Virus record (IMG/VR): IMGVR_UViG_3300021960_000137
Span: 1-46,090 of that record
Strand: one strand, 5' to 3'
Length of the DNA stretch: 46,090 nt
DNA from: a virus
The stretch's first letter is position 1. Each line of letters starts with the position of its first letter. Below the pieces are notes generated by a model, which worked only from the letters and a program-made list of their open reading frames with translations, made no database searches and had not been told where the DNA came from. Position numbers and translations under genes: made by a program. This document shows, in pieces, positions 16,505 to 27,100 of the stretch.

Positions 16505-17218
16505 ATGGCTATAAACGTAAATAAAGTTTACAGGGTAGTTTTATCTATTCTAAACAAAGAACAACGCGGTTACTTAACACCAGATCAGTTCAATAGACTT
16601 GGAAGACAGGCACAACTAGACTTGTTTGAAAAGTCTTTTTATGATTATAATAGACAGCTTACCAAGCGCAGTATACAAGGTGTTAATAGCGAATACGGTG
16701 ATATAGCTGACAATATTGAAGAAAAAATAGATTTATTTGCTGAAAGCAGCATTGTGGCTGTTGCAGCTGGAAAATTTTCTGCGCCAAGCAATTTATACAG
16801 AACAATACAATTAGCCACAATAGATAGAAGCGCTGAAATAGAGAAAGTTAAAAAATCAGACTACACTTACATGTCATCTTCTAAGCTTACAGCGCCATCA
16901 GAAGATTTCCCTGTTTATTATTTTGATAAAGAGGTTTTTAATATTTTACCTAATACAATAACTGGATGTGTAATAGATTATATTAGAACTCCAGAAGATC
17001 CTGTATGGGGTTATACAATACCTGGAGTTGGTGAAACAAATGCAGGCGCTTATATATATGCGTCAGGCGCTTCAACAGATTTTGAACTCCATCAATCAGA
17101 AGAAACAAGCTTAGTAATCAAAATTCTTGCTTTAGCTGGTGTTGTTATAAAAGATCCTACAGTGATTCAAGTTGCTCAGCAGCAAGAAACAAATAATATA
17201 ACTTTAGAAAACTCTTAA
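16505..17218 (+). CDS. Head-tail connector/ring protein (putative)
   Basis: A 237-residue protein beginning MAINVNKVYRVVLSILNKEQRGYLTPDQFNRLGRQ, followed by AQLDLFEKSFYDYNRQ. The NKEQRGYLTPxxFN plus QAQ-x-x-LFE pattern occurs, as I recall, in a conserved structural gene of Bacteroidetes podoviruses including crAss-like phages, located just downstream of the capsid gene. The rest is mixed alpha/beta with CVIDYIRTPEDPVWGY. Position between capsid and tail-tube genes suggests an adaptor ring attached to the portal. No enzymatic motif. Confidence 0.65.
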   Translation: MAINVNKVYRVVLSILNKEQRGYLTPDQFNRLGRQAQLDLFEKSFYDYNRQLTKRSIQGVNSEYGDIADNIEEKIDLFAESSIVAVAAGKFSAPSNLYRTIQLATIDRSAEIEKVKKSDYTYMSSSKLTAPSEDFPVYYFDKEVFNILPNTITGCVIDYIRTPEDPVWGYTIPGVGETNAGAYIYASGASTDFELHQSEETSLVIKILALAGVVIKDPTVIQVAQQQETNNITLENS

Positions 17219-17221
17219 TAA

Positions 17222-18367
17222 ATGGGACTAATACCTAACGATTATACAGATTTTAAATATTACGCAGGCTCTGAGAGATTTATTGTAGCAGCTACGCCAC
17301 TGTATAGTTATACGGTTACGTTGTACGAGTCTCCATTGACAAAAAATGATATTAGACTTTATATTAATGAAGAACTAATAGACGACGGTACACAGCTGGT
17401 GGGTGTTAATTTAGAAGAATACTATACTCTTTCTAATAACACACTTCAAATAAATTCAAATCTAATTACTCTTGAATCTCAAGATGAAATTATTGTTGCT
17501 CTAAAAGAAAAGAAATACGGTAATTACAGATATACATCTTTAGCAGACGTTGTAAATAACTTTATGGTTGGATATGTTGGAGATGGTAAAATTATAAACA
17601 GAGCAAAAAGAACTGACGTATTATTTCATACAAAAAGAGCAATACAAGAGTTTGCTTTTGATATAATTAAAGTAGAAAAAATACAAGAGGTTGAAGTTGG
17701 TCCAAGTTTATCAATACCAATGCCTAAAGATTATGTTAACTATGTAGCCATATCTTATATAGACAATCAAGGTATTGAGCATCCTCTTCCAAGAGGTAGA
17801 TTTACATCTAAACCGTCTGAAGCGATTGCACAAGATAGTGACTTTAATTATACTTACGATAATGAAGACGGATTAATTACCACGACTTCTATTACTGACG
17901 ACAAATTTACGTCTTTAGACTTTAACAGTTTTTCTAAAACAAACATTAATGATAATTTCTTTTATAATTCTAATTATCCGGGAGAAAAAGTTGTTGAGTT
18001 TGGTAAAAGATTTGGTGGAGATCCAGAAGAAATGAATGCTAATGGTTATTTTATAATCAACGAAAACTCTGGAACAATACACTTTACAAGCAATTTAATT
18101 GGATCTGTTATTACTATAAAGTATATATCTGACGGACTTGGTACAGATAAAGAAATGAAAGTACATAAATTAGCCGAAGAAGCTATTTACAAATACGTGG
18201 CCCACGCTATACTTTCATCAATGACCCAAGTTCCTGAATACATTGTAAATAGATTTAGAAGAGAGCGTAGAGCAGCAATGCGTAATGCGAAACTTAGGCT
18301 ATATGATTTAAAACTACCAGAGCTTACACAGGTTATGCGAGGTAAATCAAAACAAATCAAACACTAG
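17222..18367 (+). CDS. Tail adaptor/tail tubular protein A-like (putative)
   Basis: A 381-residue protein with a beta-rich N-terminal domain (SYTVTLYESPLTKNDIRLYI). A central helical adaptor region follows (FHTKRAIQEFAFDIIKVEK then VEVGPSLSIPMPKDYVNYVAI and DNQGIEHPLPRG), and finally a helical C-terminus (HKLAEEAIYKYVAHAILS, VNRFRRERRAAMRNAKLRL). The pattern of helix, MPxDYVxYVxI and later RR/NAKLR helix is that of P22 gp4/T7 gp11-type adaptors in Bacteroidetes phages. It likely forms the ring between portal and nozzle. Gene order agrees. Confidence 0.7.
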   Translation: MGLIPNDYTDFKYYAGSERFIVAATPLYSYTVTLYESPLTKNDIRLYINEELIDDGTQLVGVNLEEYYTLSNNTLQINSNLITLESQDEIIVALKEKKYGNYRYTSLADVVNNFMVGYVGDGKIINRAKRTDVLFHTKRAIQEFAFDIIKVEKIQEVEVGPSLSIPMPKDYVNYVAISYIDNQGIEHPLPRGRFTSKPSEAIAQDSDFNYTYDNEDGLITTTSITDDKFTSLDFNSFSKTNINDNFFYNSNYPGEKVVEFGKRFGGDPEEMNANGYFIINENSGTIHFTSNLIGSVITIKYISDGLGTDKEMKVHKLAEEAIYKYVAHAILSSMTQVPEYIVNRFRRERRAAMRNAKLRLYDLKLPELTQVMRGKSKQIKH

Positions 18368-18371
18368 TTAA

Positions 18372-21300
18372 ATGCCAGAGATTAAAAATACTTTCCTTGC
18401 TGGAAAGATGAATAAAAGTCTTGATGACCGATTACTGCCAGAGGGCGAGTATCGAGATGCATTAAACATACAGGTTACAAAATCTGAAGGCGCCGATGTT
18501 GGTGTTATTCAAAATATAAAAGGAAACCAAAAAGTTAGTGGTGATGTTACTTTAGATGATAGTGCTAAAGTAATTGGCAGCTGCTTTGATGATCAAAATA
18601 ACGTAATATATTATTTTGTACATCAAAATGTTGGTGTTTCAAGCAAAATAATTAAATACGATAAAAAAGCAAATCCTCCTGTAGCTTCTGAAATTATTTC
18701 TTCAGACGTTTTAGCTTTTGACAGAGACTCTTTTGTGCAAGCTAATGTTGTAGAAAACTATTTGTTTTTTACAGATGGCGTAAATGAACCTAGAAAAATA
18801 GATACTACCATTAGCTATGATTCTAGCTCTATTGAAGAATACAACCTAACAGTTGCCAAACCAGCACCTCAACACGCCCCAACAGTATCAATTCAAACAA
18901 CTGATCCTAACGCTGGTAATTATATTGAAGAAAAATTTGTAAGATTTGCATATCGTTACAAGTTTTCAGATAACACTTATTCTGTTTATTCTCCATTTTC
19001 AAATATTGTTTTTGGTCTAGACACTGATGTTTTAACAGAGGATCAAATTAAGGATGCTTATTCTAAAGGTGAGCTTGATTTTTTAACTAATAAAGCCAAA
19101 ACAATAAGTATTCAAGCAAAAAGTCCAGGAGGCGCGATAGGATTTTTTCCTACATCTTACGGCATTGTCCAGGTTGATATATTAATGAAATCTTCTGATT
19201 CTCCAGCTGTGATGCTTTTAGATAGCGTGCAAGTTGATGAATTTGGAGCTGTTCCTGCTTTTATTTATAATTCTGAAAAACCAAAAATAACACTTCCAGA
19301 AAATCAACTTATAAGGGTTTATGATGAAGTACCTAAAACAGCTATTGCTCAAGAAATAGTTGGTAATAGAGTTGTTTATGGTAATTTCACGCAAGGTTTT
19401 GATATTAATACACGTGAAAGACTTCCTTTCGTTGTAAAAACAGAGCCAAAGAATATAAATTATCTAGGCGTTAAATCAAATAGAACATACGAGGTTGGTA
19501 TTATTTTTTCCGACGATTACGGAAGAACATCTCCCGTAATGTTTGGGCAAAATAAATCAATAACTTTAGATAAAATAGTAGAAGATAATTACAATTTACA
19601 ACTCGCTTTAGAGTTTAATAGTAATATTGATTATATAAAAAATAAAGGATTTAAATACTACAGTGTTGTTGTAAAACAAGCTGAACAAGAATATTATAAC
19701 GTATACACTCCTGGATTCGCGCATATAAATGGTAGAACTTATTTTTCAATATTTGGAGACAACATAAATAAAATACCAATTGACACGTCTACTTATAATT
19801 CAGAAACAAATATAAATTCTACAAAAACTAAAGTATCTATATCTTTAGTAAATAAATCGTTCTTTAACAAAACTACAACGTCTTCTTCAGATCCAATTAA
19901 AAAAACCGCAATAGACTACGACTTTGCAAATAATAATCAAGTTGGAGGCCAAGATGTGGTTGTTGGCAATTTCACAAATATAGTTGGTTACGCAACGGTA
20001 TCTCATATATATAATGAAACTGAAAATCTTGTTACTCCGTTTCCAGACGGCACAACAAGTAAGTTTGTAATAAACAACGGCGTAATACCAGACGCTGATC
20101 AACCAAACATTGCTGGCGATGGTACACCAACCGGCGGAACGTTTTCTGTTGGTTTTACTGCTAATGATTGCACTGGCGTGGTTGTTTTTGTTGATGGAGT
20201 TGAGCAATCATCTTCGCAGTTTGATTTTGATCCAACAGACGTATCTATAACTTTTGCACCGTCAAGCATACCAAGCACTGGTCAAACTATAGTAGTATTT
20301 TTTCAATACGATAATCTTGTAATTCCGGCAGACACAAGTAGATCAGCGGTGTCATTAACTGAGATTTCTGGCACGGCGGCTATAACTGTTGTAGGTGAAA
20401 TAGATATAAACGTTACAGACGACACGTACGCAACTAGTTCGACGTCTACAGATATTCAATTGGCATCCCCTGTTTATGGAAATCTTGAACCAGTAAAAAT
20501 AACAGGTATAGGAAATATAGACAATTTTTCCGTTATAAATAATGACATATTAGATGCAAGCACTGATTTGTTTGGTATATACAAAAAAGAAAATAAATAT
20601 TTATTAGGAGAAATAGATGGAGAGTACGGTGTTCAGCTTTATAGCACCCAACCCTCTTTGTCCATGAAATATACGGATTTAGGAATTCTTGAAACAAAAG
20701 GTTTTGAATCTGTTATAGATATTTATTACGAGACCGCCACGCAGGGTTTAATTAATGAATTAGAAAACGCTACTAATGAAAATAAATTTGTTGTACGTGT
20801 AAATTATTTTAATTGTATAAATTTAAAAACTCCATCAAGAAATTCAGAACCTAGTGTTATTTGGCAAGAATCAAGAATCAAAGGCGGATTTAACGAAACA
20901 AGCATGGACTATGGTGTTCAAGCGTACTTGACTAATGAAGATTATGGACTTATTAATAGAAAATCAAGTTTAATTTATTCTGGCGTATTAAATAATAATA
21001 CCAAAGTAAACAACACCAATCAATTTCCATCTGGAGACGCAATAACAAGAACATTAGACCCAACACATGGATCCATACAAAAACTTTATGCTGACACAGA
21101 TAACTTACTTATCTTTCAAGAAGAAAAAGTTTCTAAAGCGCTAATTGATAAAGATATTATATACACGGCAGAAGGTCAAGGCTTAACAACAAAGGGTGAA
21201 AATGTGATAACGCTTGAAAGAAGTTTTGCAACAAATTATGGCATAGGTAAAGATCCTCAAAGCTTTGCTGTTTATGCTGGTAGAAAATACTTTGTTGATA

Positions 21301-22022
21301 GGCCGAAAGGAGCTGTTTTAAGGCTTTCTGGTGATGGTATTACAGAAATATCTAATTATGGCATGCGTAGTTATTTTAGAGAAGAACTAAGCAATCCTAC
21401 AATAAATAAAGTTATAGGTAGTTGGGATATTTACAACAAGGAATATATATTAACTATTGATTCAGACTCTAGCGTTACTTTAGGTTTTGATGAATCAAAC
21501 AATGGTTGGGTTTCAAGATATAGTTATATACAAGAAAACGGAGGTAGTATAGATGGTAATTTTTATACTTTCAACAAAGGTCATTTGTACAAGCACAACG
21601 CGACAGAAAGTTATAACACTTTTTATGGAGTAACAGCCGCCGCTTCGACGATAGAACTTATATTTAACCAAAATGCCTCTGTAAACAAAAACTTCTATAC
21701 TATTAATTATGAAGGAACAAATACATGGGATATAAGTACTATAGAAACAGATACTCAAGATACTGGTTTAGAGATAAAAAGTAATATTAACGCTGTTGCT
21801 GACACAGATACTATTATTAATTTGTCTGCTTTTAAAAAATACGATGAAAAGTATTTTGCAAACATAATAAATAGCAGTCCAGTTAAATCAAACGAGGTTG
21901 TTTTTGGTAAAGATATATCTGGTGTTAAGGGTCATTTTATGAAAGTAACGCTTAATAATGAAGAACCAGGATACCAAGAGTTATTTTCTATATCAACAAA
22001 CTATAATGTAAATAGTTATTAA
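18372..22022 (+). CDS. Tail nozzle/tail tubular protein B-like (P22 gp10 / T7 gp12 type)
   Basis: A 1216-residue protein opening with NTFLAGKMNKSLDDRLLPE, then EYRDALNIQVTKSEGADVG and VIQNIKGNQKV. This F-x-x-GKMNKDLDERLLPxGEYRDAxN motif is a recognisable start of the stabilisation/nozzle protein in many podoviruses. The body is beta-propeller-like, with repeated YYFVHQNV, NRVVYGNF, VIGSWDIYNKEY and KHNATESYN elements. It is longer than T7 gp12 (794), owing to insertions rich in Asn, Thr and Ser. It should form the hexameric tail nozzle through which DNA leaves. Confidence 0.78.
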   Translation: MPEIKNTFLAGKMNKSLDDRLLPEGEYRDALNIQVTKSEGADVGVIQNIKGNQKVSGDVTLDDSAKVIGSCFDDQNNVIYYFVHQNVGVSSKIIKYDKKANPPVASEIISSDVLAFDRDSFVQANVVENYLFFTDGVNEPRKIDTTISYDSSSIEEYNLTVAKPAPQHAPTVSIQTTDPNAGNYIEEKFVRFAYRYKFSDNTYSVYSPFSNIVFGLDTDVLTEDQIKDAYSKGELDFLTNKAKTISIQAKSPGGAIGFFPTSYGIVQVDILMKSSDSPAVMLLDSVQVDEFGAVPAFIYNSEKPKITLPENQLIRVYDEVPKTAIAQEIVGNRVVYGNFTQGFDINTRERLPFVVKTEPKNINYLGVKSNRTYEVGIIFSDDYGRTSPVMFGQNKSITLDKIVEDNYNLQLALEFNSNIDYIKNKGFKYYSVVVKQAEQEYYNVYTPGFAHINGRTYFSIFGDNINKIPIDTSTYNSETNINSTKTKVSISLVNKSFFNKTTTSSSDPIKKTAIDYDFANNNQVGGQDVVVGNFTNIVGYATVSHIYNETENLVTPFPDGTTSKFVINNGVIPDADQPNIAGDGTPTGGTFSVGFTANDCTGVVVFVDGVEQSSSQFDFDPTDVSITFAPSSIPSTGQTIVVFFQYDNLVIPADTSRSAVSLTEISGTAAITVVGEIDINVTDDTYATSSTSTDIQLASPVYGNLEPVKITGIGNIDNFSVINNDILDASTDLFGIYKKENKYLLGEIDGEYGVQLYSTQPSLSMKYTDLGILETKGFESVIDIYYETATQGLINELENATNENKFVVRVNYFNCINLKTPSRNSEPSVIWQESRIKGGFNETSMDYGVQAYLTNEDYGLINRKSSLIYSGVLNNNTKVNNTNQFPSGDAITRTLDPTHGSIQKLYADTDNLLIFQEEKVSKALIDKDIIYTAEGQGLTTKGENVITLERSFATNYGIGKDPQSFAVYAGRKYFVDRPKGAVLRLSGDGITEISNYGMRSYFREELSNPTINKVIGSWDIYNKEYILTIDSDSSVTLGFDESNNGWVSRYSYIQENGGSIDGNFYTFNKGHLYKHNATESYNTFYGVTAAASTIELIFNQNASVNKNFYTINYEGTNTWDISTIETDTQDTGLEIKSNINAVADTDTIINLSAFKKYDEKYFANIINSSPVKSNEVVFGKDISGVKGHFMKVTLNNEEPGYQELFSISTNYNVNSY

Positions 22023-22023
22023 A

Positions 22024-22914
22024 ATGCAAGAAATTATTTTAGAATTTTTATTTGGACCAGAAGGCATTCAAAAAGGTCTTGCTCCTTTGGCTATCGCTGG
22101 TATAGCTCAAGGAGTTTCTTCACTTATAGGCGCTTTTTCTGCAGGTAAACAAAAAAGAGATGCAAGAAGAGCAGCTGCTCGATATGATCAGGATTTAGCA
22201 AGACTTCAAGCTAATAGACAAGAAATAATTGATCCGTATGCTGGAGTGCAAGATATGTCGTCTTTAATATCAAATCCTTTTGCAAACTTACAAGTAACTA
22301 CTCAGGCTGCTGAAATGCAAGCCGCGGAAACTGACATCTCTTTAGCAAGTACATTAGATACCCTTAGAGCTACTGGAGCTGGTGCTGGCGGTGCTACAGC
22401 TTTAGCACAAGCAGCGGCTAGATCAAAACAAGGTATAGCGGCTACTATAGCGCAACAAGAAGCACAGAACGCTCAGTTGAGGGCTTCTGGAGAGCAAGCT
22501 TTACAGCAGGCTAGATTAGGTGAGGCCAGAAGAGTGCAACAAGCGCAAGCTGCCGGACAATCATTTATGTTCGGTGTTAGAGAGTCTAGAGAAATGACCG
22601 AATTAGATAGAACTCAAGGCATGTTAGATCAACAGCGTATTATAGAGCAGCAAGCAAGACAGGCACAGAACCAGTCTATAGGGCAATTAGCTGGTGTAGC
22701 AGCGAGTTTTGGCGCTCAAGCTTTGGGCGGTACAAATCCATTTACGGGAAATCCTATTGGAGGTAGCGCAACTGGCGTTACAAGTTCTTTAGGTAGTGCC
22801 TCTAGTTATCTTCCTACTAATTTTAGCACAGGAGCAGCTAGTGGTTTAAGTTCTTCTTTTGCAAACCAATATGGAGGTCCTTTTTCTTCAATCAATTTTA
22901 AATATGGGAATTAA
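22024..22914 (+). CDS. Internal virion protein, T7 gp14-like (putative)
   Basis: A 296-residue Ala/Gln-rich protein. Near the N-terminus a hydrophobic stretch (LAPLAIAGIAQGVSSLIGAF) precedes long Ala/Gln/Arg helices (AGAGGATALAQAAARSKQGIA, RASGEQALQQARLGEARR, QQRIIEQQARQAQNQS) and a Gly/Ser-rich end. This composition, with one membrane-active segment, is typical of gp14-type ejected proteins that build the outer-membrane part of the DNA channel. It lies right after the nozzle and before two further internal-protein candidates, as in T7-like gene order. Confidence 0.7.
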   Translation: MQEIILEFLFGPEGIQKGLAPLAIAGIAQGVSSLIGAFSAGKQKRDARRAAARYDQDLARLQANRQEIIDPYAGVQDMSSLISNPFANLQVTTQAAEMQAAETDISLASTLDTLRATGAGAGGATALAQAAARSKQGIAATIAQQEAQNAQLRASGEQALQQARLGEARRVQQAQAAGQSFMFGVRESREMTELDRTQGMLDQQRIIEQQARQAQNQSIGQLAGVAASFGAQALGGTNPFTGNPIGGSATGVTSSLGSASSYLPTNFSTGAASGLSSSFANQYGGPFSSINFKYGN

Positions 22915-24149
22915 TGAGCTATAGAAATCCAACAATGATACAGCCCGCTGATCCGTTAGCGTTTAGTAAGGGTTTTGAACAAGCTTTTTCTCAACAACAA
23001 AATGCGTTTCAAGCAGAATTAGAAAAAAGAGAAAGATTAGCAAAAGAACAAGATGATGCGCTTGCCGCCGCGTACAGTATGGCAGATATGAGCCCAATAT
23101 ACGGGTTTGATACAGCTGTAAGTGAAGGTGCAATAAACATGTTTAACGACTATATAGATTCTAATGATTTTGCTACAGCTGACGCCTCTAAAAGAGCTAA
23201 AATACTACAAGATATAAAGTTAGCTAAAGCTAATTTCGCGAAGTTAGGAGAAATAATGGCTGTTGATAATAGTGAGTGGGATTTAAGAAATGATCCAAAA
23301 TTAACCGCACTCAGAACGGCGATATTAAAAGGTGAAAAACCTCAAATAAAAACAAAAGGTTTAGATTTTGAATTATCAGGAAGTTGGGGCAATATAAATT
23401 TAAAAGATTTAGGTAGCACTAGAGTATTTAACAAAGCTGCTTATCAAGAAGATTTAGATGCAAAAAATGACAGTTATTTTAAGGAATATCAGCAGGCTTA
23501 TGAAGCGGCCTATAGGTCAGGTAAAACAGATTCTGAATTAGCAGAACTAAGAAAAGTATATAAAGATCGCTATATGGGTATGTTTTCTAAGTATTTAGAA
23601 TCAAACGAAGATCTATCACAATATGTTAAGTTTAATGTAGGAAAAAGCTTTGATATAAATGAATCTATAAGTAATATGTTTGATTCTGTGGAAACAAATA
23701 TTATTGATCCAGGATTAATACTTAATAGACCTGTTAAAGAGGTAAAAGAGCAAAAGTTACCTACCGGATTAACAAAAGAACAATCTTCAACAGCTCTAAG
23801 CAATATACTTAACATTGATGAATCAACTAGAGATGAAAATAATATTATAACAAGTACAAGTCCTTTTTATGAATTAAGAATTAAAGGTCCAAATGATGTT
23901 GTTCCTATGAATTATAGATTTAGAAAGATAGAAGGAAAATACTTTTTTCAAAAACCAGGTATGGGTACGCCGGATGAAATAACCGAAGAAGAATTATACA
24001 ATTTGCTTGGTCATTCAAACGAGTATAAGCAGATGATCCAAGGAAAACAGCGTCTTGAAACACAGATAGGACTACAAACAGGCAATTTTGCTATTAGTGA
24101 AAACTTTGGAAAGCAAAGACCTGTTAAAACTTTTGATGGATCTAATTAA
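22914..24149 (+). CDS. Internal virion protein candidate, 411 aa
   Basis: The start overlaps the preceding stop (TAATGA-type junction at 22914). The protein is largely helical and charged: FEQAFSQQQNAFQAELEKRERL near the N-terminus, DASKRAKILQDIKLAKANF, and QQAYEAAYRSGKTDSELAEL. A small folded C-terminal part follows (YELRIKGPNDVVPMNYRFR). No transmembrane segment. By position between the gp14-like protein and the giant protein, it corresponds to the gp15 slot of T7-type phages, but no direct sequence similarity can be asserted. Confidence 0.6.
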   Translation: MSYRNPTMIQPADPLAFSKGFEQAFSQQQNAFQAELEKRERLAKEQDDALAAAYSMADMSPIYGFDTAVSEGAINMFNDYIDSNDFATADASKRAKILQDIKLAKANFAKLGEIMAVDNSEWDLRNDPKLTALRTAILKGEKPQIKTKGLDFELSGSWGNINLKDLGSTRVFNKAAYQEDLDAKNDSYFKEYQQAYEAAYRSGKTDSELAELRKVYKDRYMGMFSKYLESNEDLSQYVKFNVGKSFDINESISNMFDSVETNIIDPGLILNRPVKEVKEQKLPTGLTKEQSSTALSNILNIDESTRDENNIITSTSPFYELRIKGPNDVVPMNYRFRKIEGKYFFQKPGMGTPDEITEEELYNLLGHSNEYKQMIQGKQRLETQIGLQTGNFAISENFGKQRPVKTFDGSN

Positions 24150-24159
24150 ATAAAAACTC

Positions 24160-27100
24160 ATGTTAGAATATACCGTTAACGGCGAGCTTTATAATGTTCC
24201 CGAAGATTTAGAAAATAAATTCTTAGAAAAATATCCCAACGCTGTCAAGGTAGAAACTAGTCAGCCGGGAAAGATACCACCGCAGGTTCCGGGTGCGCCT
24301 GTGGAGACAACTGCAGCACCCGATATGGCTTCCAAATCGGAAGATACTTCATTGGAGTTACAAGAAATAAATAACGAAGAAAAAAGAAAACTTCCTTTTC
24401 TTGTAAGAAACGAATTATCAACAAGTGGTTTACCTTTTACAAGAGAAAATGTAGATTCTGCTTTAGCTAAACATAAAGCTAGAACAGAACGACCTATATC
24501 CGAAGCTATCAAAGAAGACGTTGACAAAGCTAAAAAAGATATTAATATTGCCAAGCAAAGCTTTTCTAACATCGTAAGTAATTTTTATAATGAAGATTTA
24601 GTAGAAGACGATCCTTTTGTAGCAGCTTTATCTTCTAACATGCCAATGTTACAGGGCCAAGCTAGGTTTTTTACGTCTCCAAGATTAAAAAGATTTTATA
24701 CTAGTATATCTTACGGAACCTTAGAAATGTTGGATAACTTAGGATTTGACTTAGACAAATCAAAAGCAGAAGTATCCAAAGAATTTTTAGAAGCTGAAAA
24801 AAGAACAAAGCAAGTTGTGGGTTTGACAGATGTAAAAGGCCCAGCAACTCTTTTAGCTGCTATAACTGGCGCGGGTTCAGAAGTTGGGTTTTCTATAGCA
24901 ACAGGCTTGGCAAGTGGAGGATATTTACCAATGGCTGAAATGATAGGTGGTATGGTAACTAACTATAATGTAGAGAAAGCCAAGTCTAAATATAAAGACT
25001 TATCTGAAGAAGATGCTGTAGAGCAATTAATAAAAGATAAAGACACTGATTTTTGGTTACCCACTACATTAGCTGTTCCTGCGGCATTAGCTGAAAGATA
25101 TGCTTTAAAAGGAACAACCAAATTTTTAACTAAGAATATAGCTTCTTCTGGCAAAAAAGAAATAGCAAAAAGTATTTTAATAAACTCTAATAAAGAAGGT
25201 GGAACAGAGTGGATTCAAGGAGCTTTAGAAACAGCTACATCATCTCTTGGTGCTAACTATGATCTAGAAATTGAAAGTGTAATAAACGGCGTTTCTGTGC
25301 CAACTAAGGTATTAAAATCTGCTCAAGATGCATTTGATTTTGCTTTTAGCAAGCAAGGTTTAGAAACTTATTTGCAAGGTCTTGTTGGTACTGGAGTTAT
25401 ATCATCTAGTAAAGCCGCTATTGACAAACTTGGTCCTGATGCTTATAGAGCATTAGCAACCACTAGATATGTTATGGACGAGGGTAAAGTTGAAAAACTT
25501 ACTGACGAAATAGCTGATCTTATAGAAAAAAAGAACACTGCTACTAATCCAGAAATGATTAAAATTTTTGAAGAGCAGATACAACAAAAAGAGCAAGAAT
25601 TAAAAGGTCAGGTTATTAATCAAGCTGGTTTTTTTGATGCTTTTGAAGAAGAAGATTACGACGAAATAAAAGATGCGAGTAAACTGTCTAGAGCACATGT
25701 TGAAAAAGTAAATGAACTTAGACAAGATTTAAATGACGGCATTATAGATGAGTCAGAATATAATGAACTCTATAATAATTATAAAGACAAATACAAGCAA
25801 GCTTTAAATAGAATAAAAAACGTAGTAGACAAAGCAAAAGAAAATATATCTCAAAAGAATATAGATATATCAAATAAAAACGAAGAGTTATTCGGTATAA
25901 TAACAAACCCAGAATCAAAGCCATCTCAAATAGATAGAGCAAGAAATGAAATTGCTTTAAATAACATGGGGCTTGTAAATAACCTTATTAATAGCAAATT
26001 TAATCCAGCCACCGCAGAAGCCTCTGGTTTTACCAGAGACATGTTTGAAAGTGCTGTTTATGAAGAATATTCTAAGCTAATAAATACCTATAATCCAGAA
26101 AGCGGCGTTCCATTTGGTGCATATTTAAAACAAAACTTACCAAAAAGACTTCCAAGGATATTTGAACAAGGTACAGAAAAGGCTGCTGATGGAGGTTTTG
26201 TATTTAAAGAAGACGTTTCTGAAAGAAGAGATATAATGGCAGAAGAGTCAGATATAGAAGTTGTTAAGCAAGAAGCTTCTAAATCTATGACCAAAGATCT
26301 TTCTATGCCAGCTGATTTAGTTTCTGAAATAGAAACTGGCGTTGCAAGTGTATTAGCCACAAAGCTTCCGCCTGTATCAGATCCAAAGTTTGTAAAAGAA
26401 TTATCTGAAGCTTTTAAAAACAAGTTTACAGAAATAGTAAAAGAACAATTTGGTAAAAAGAAAGAAGAATTTAGGCAATATCTTATAGATAATTTTGACA
26501 CCTTGTTTGATCAAATACCTCAAGAGGCTTTTAATAAAAGACTTCCTGGAATGTTTGAGGCTGTTACAGATGAAACTGGTAGACAAGTTAGAGAAAGAAC
26601 CGCTGTAGGTAAGGGTGTTTTTAAGAAAGCACAAATGACGCCTGAGCAGTTTGCCGATTATTTTACAGGCGAAGACGTTTATGCTTCATTAGCTTCTAAT
26701 AGAAAAGTTAAGCTTGCTGAAATTGTTGCTCAAGAACTTGGCAAAGACGCTACAGCTAAAGTTATTTTAAATCCAGAAGTAGCAACAAGATTTAGACAAA
26801 CTCAAGAATTATTAGGGCAAGAAGTTCCTGGAGGATTTGAAAGATCTATAGCGTTGGCTATTAAGAGACTAGATCAATTATCTGAAAATTTAGAAAAATT
26901 TAGAGAAGGAAAATTATTTAGTGGTCCTCTTGGTATGGCCACTTTTATTGTAGAGGTTTTTGCTAAAACACTGTCAAAACTGCTAAAAAGAGGCATGGGC
27001 TTTAATAAAGCAGTAGACGCAGCAGCGCAAAAAACAGTTAACGATCTTGGTATTGAATCTTTATTTGACAAAATAACTAGTGTTTTTAAAAGTATATTTA

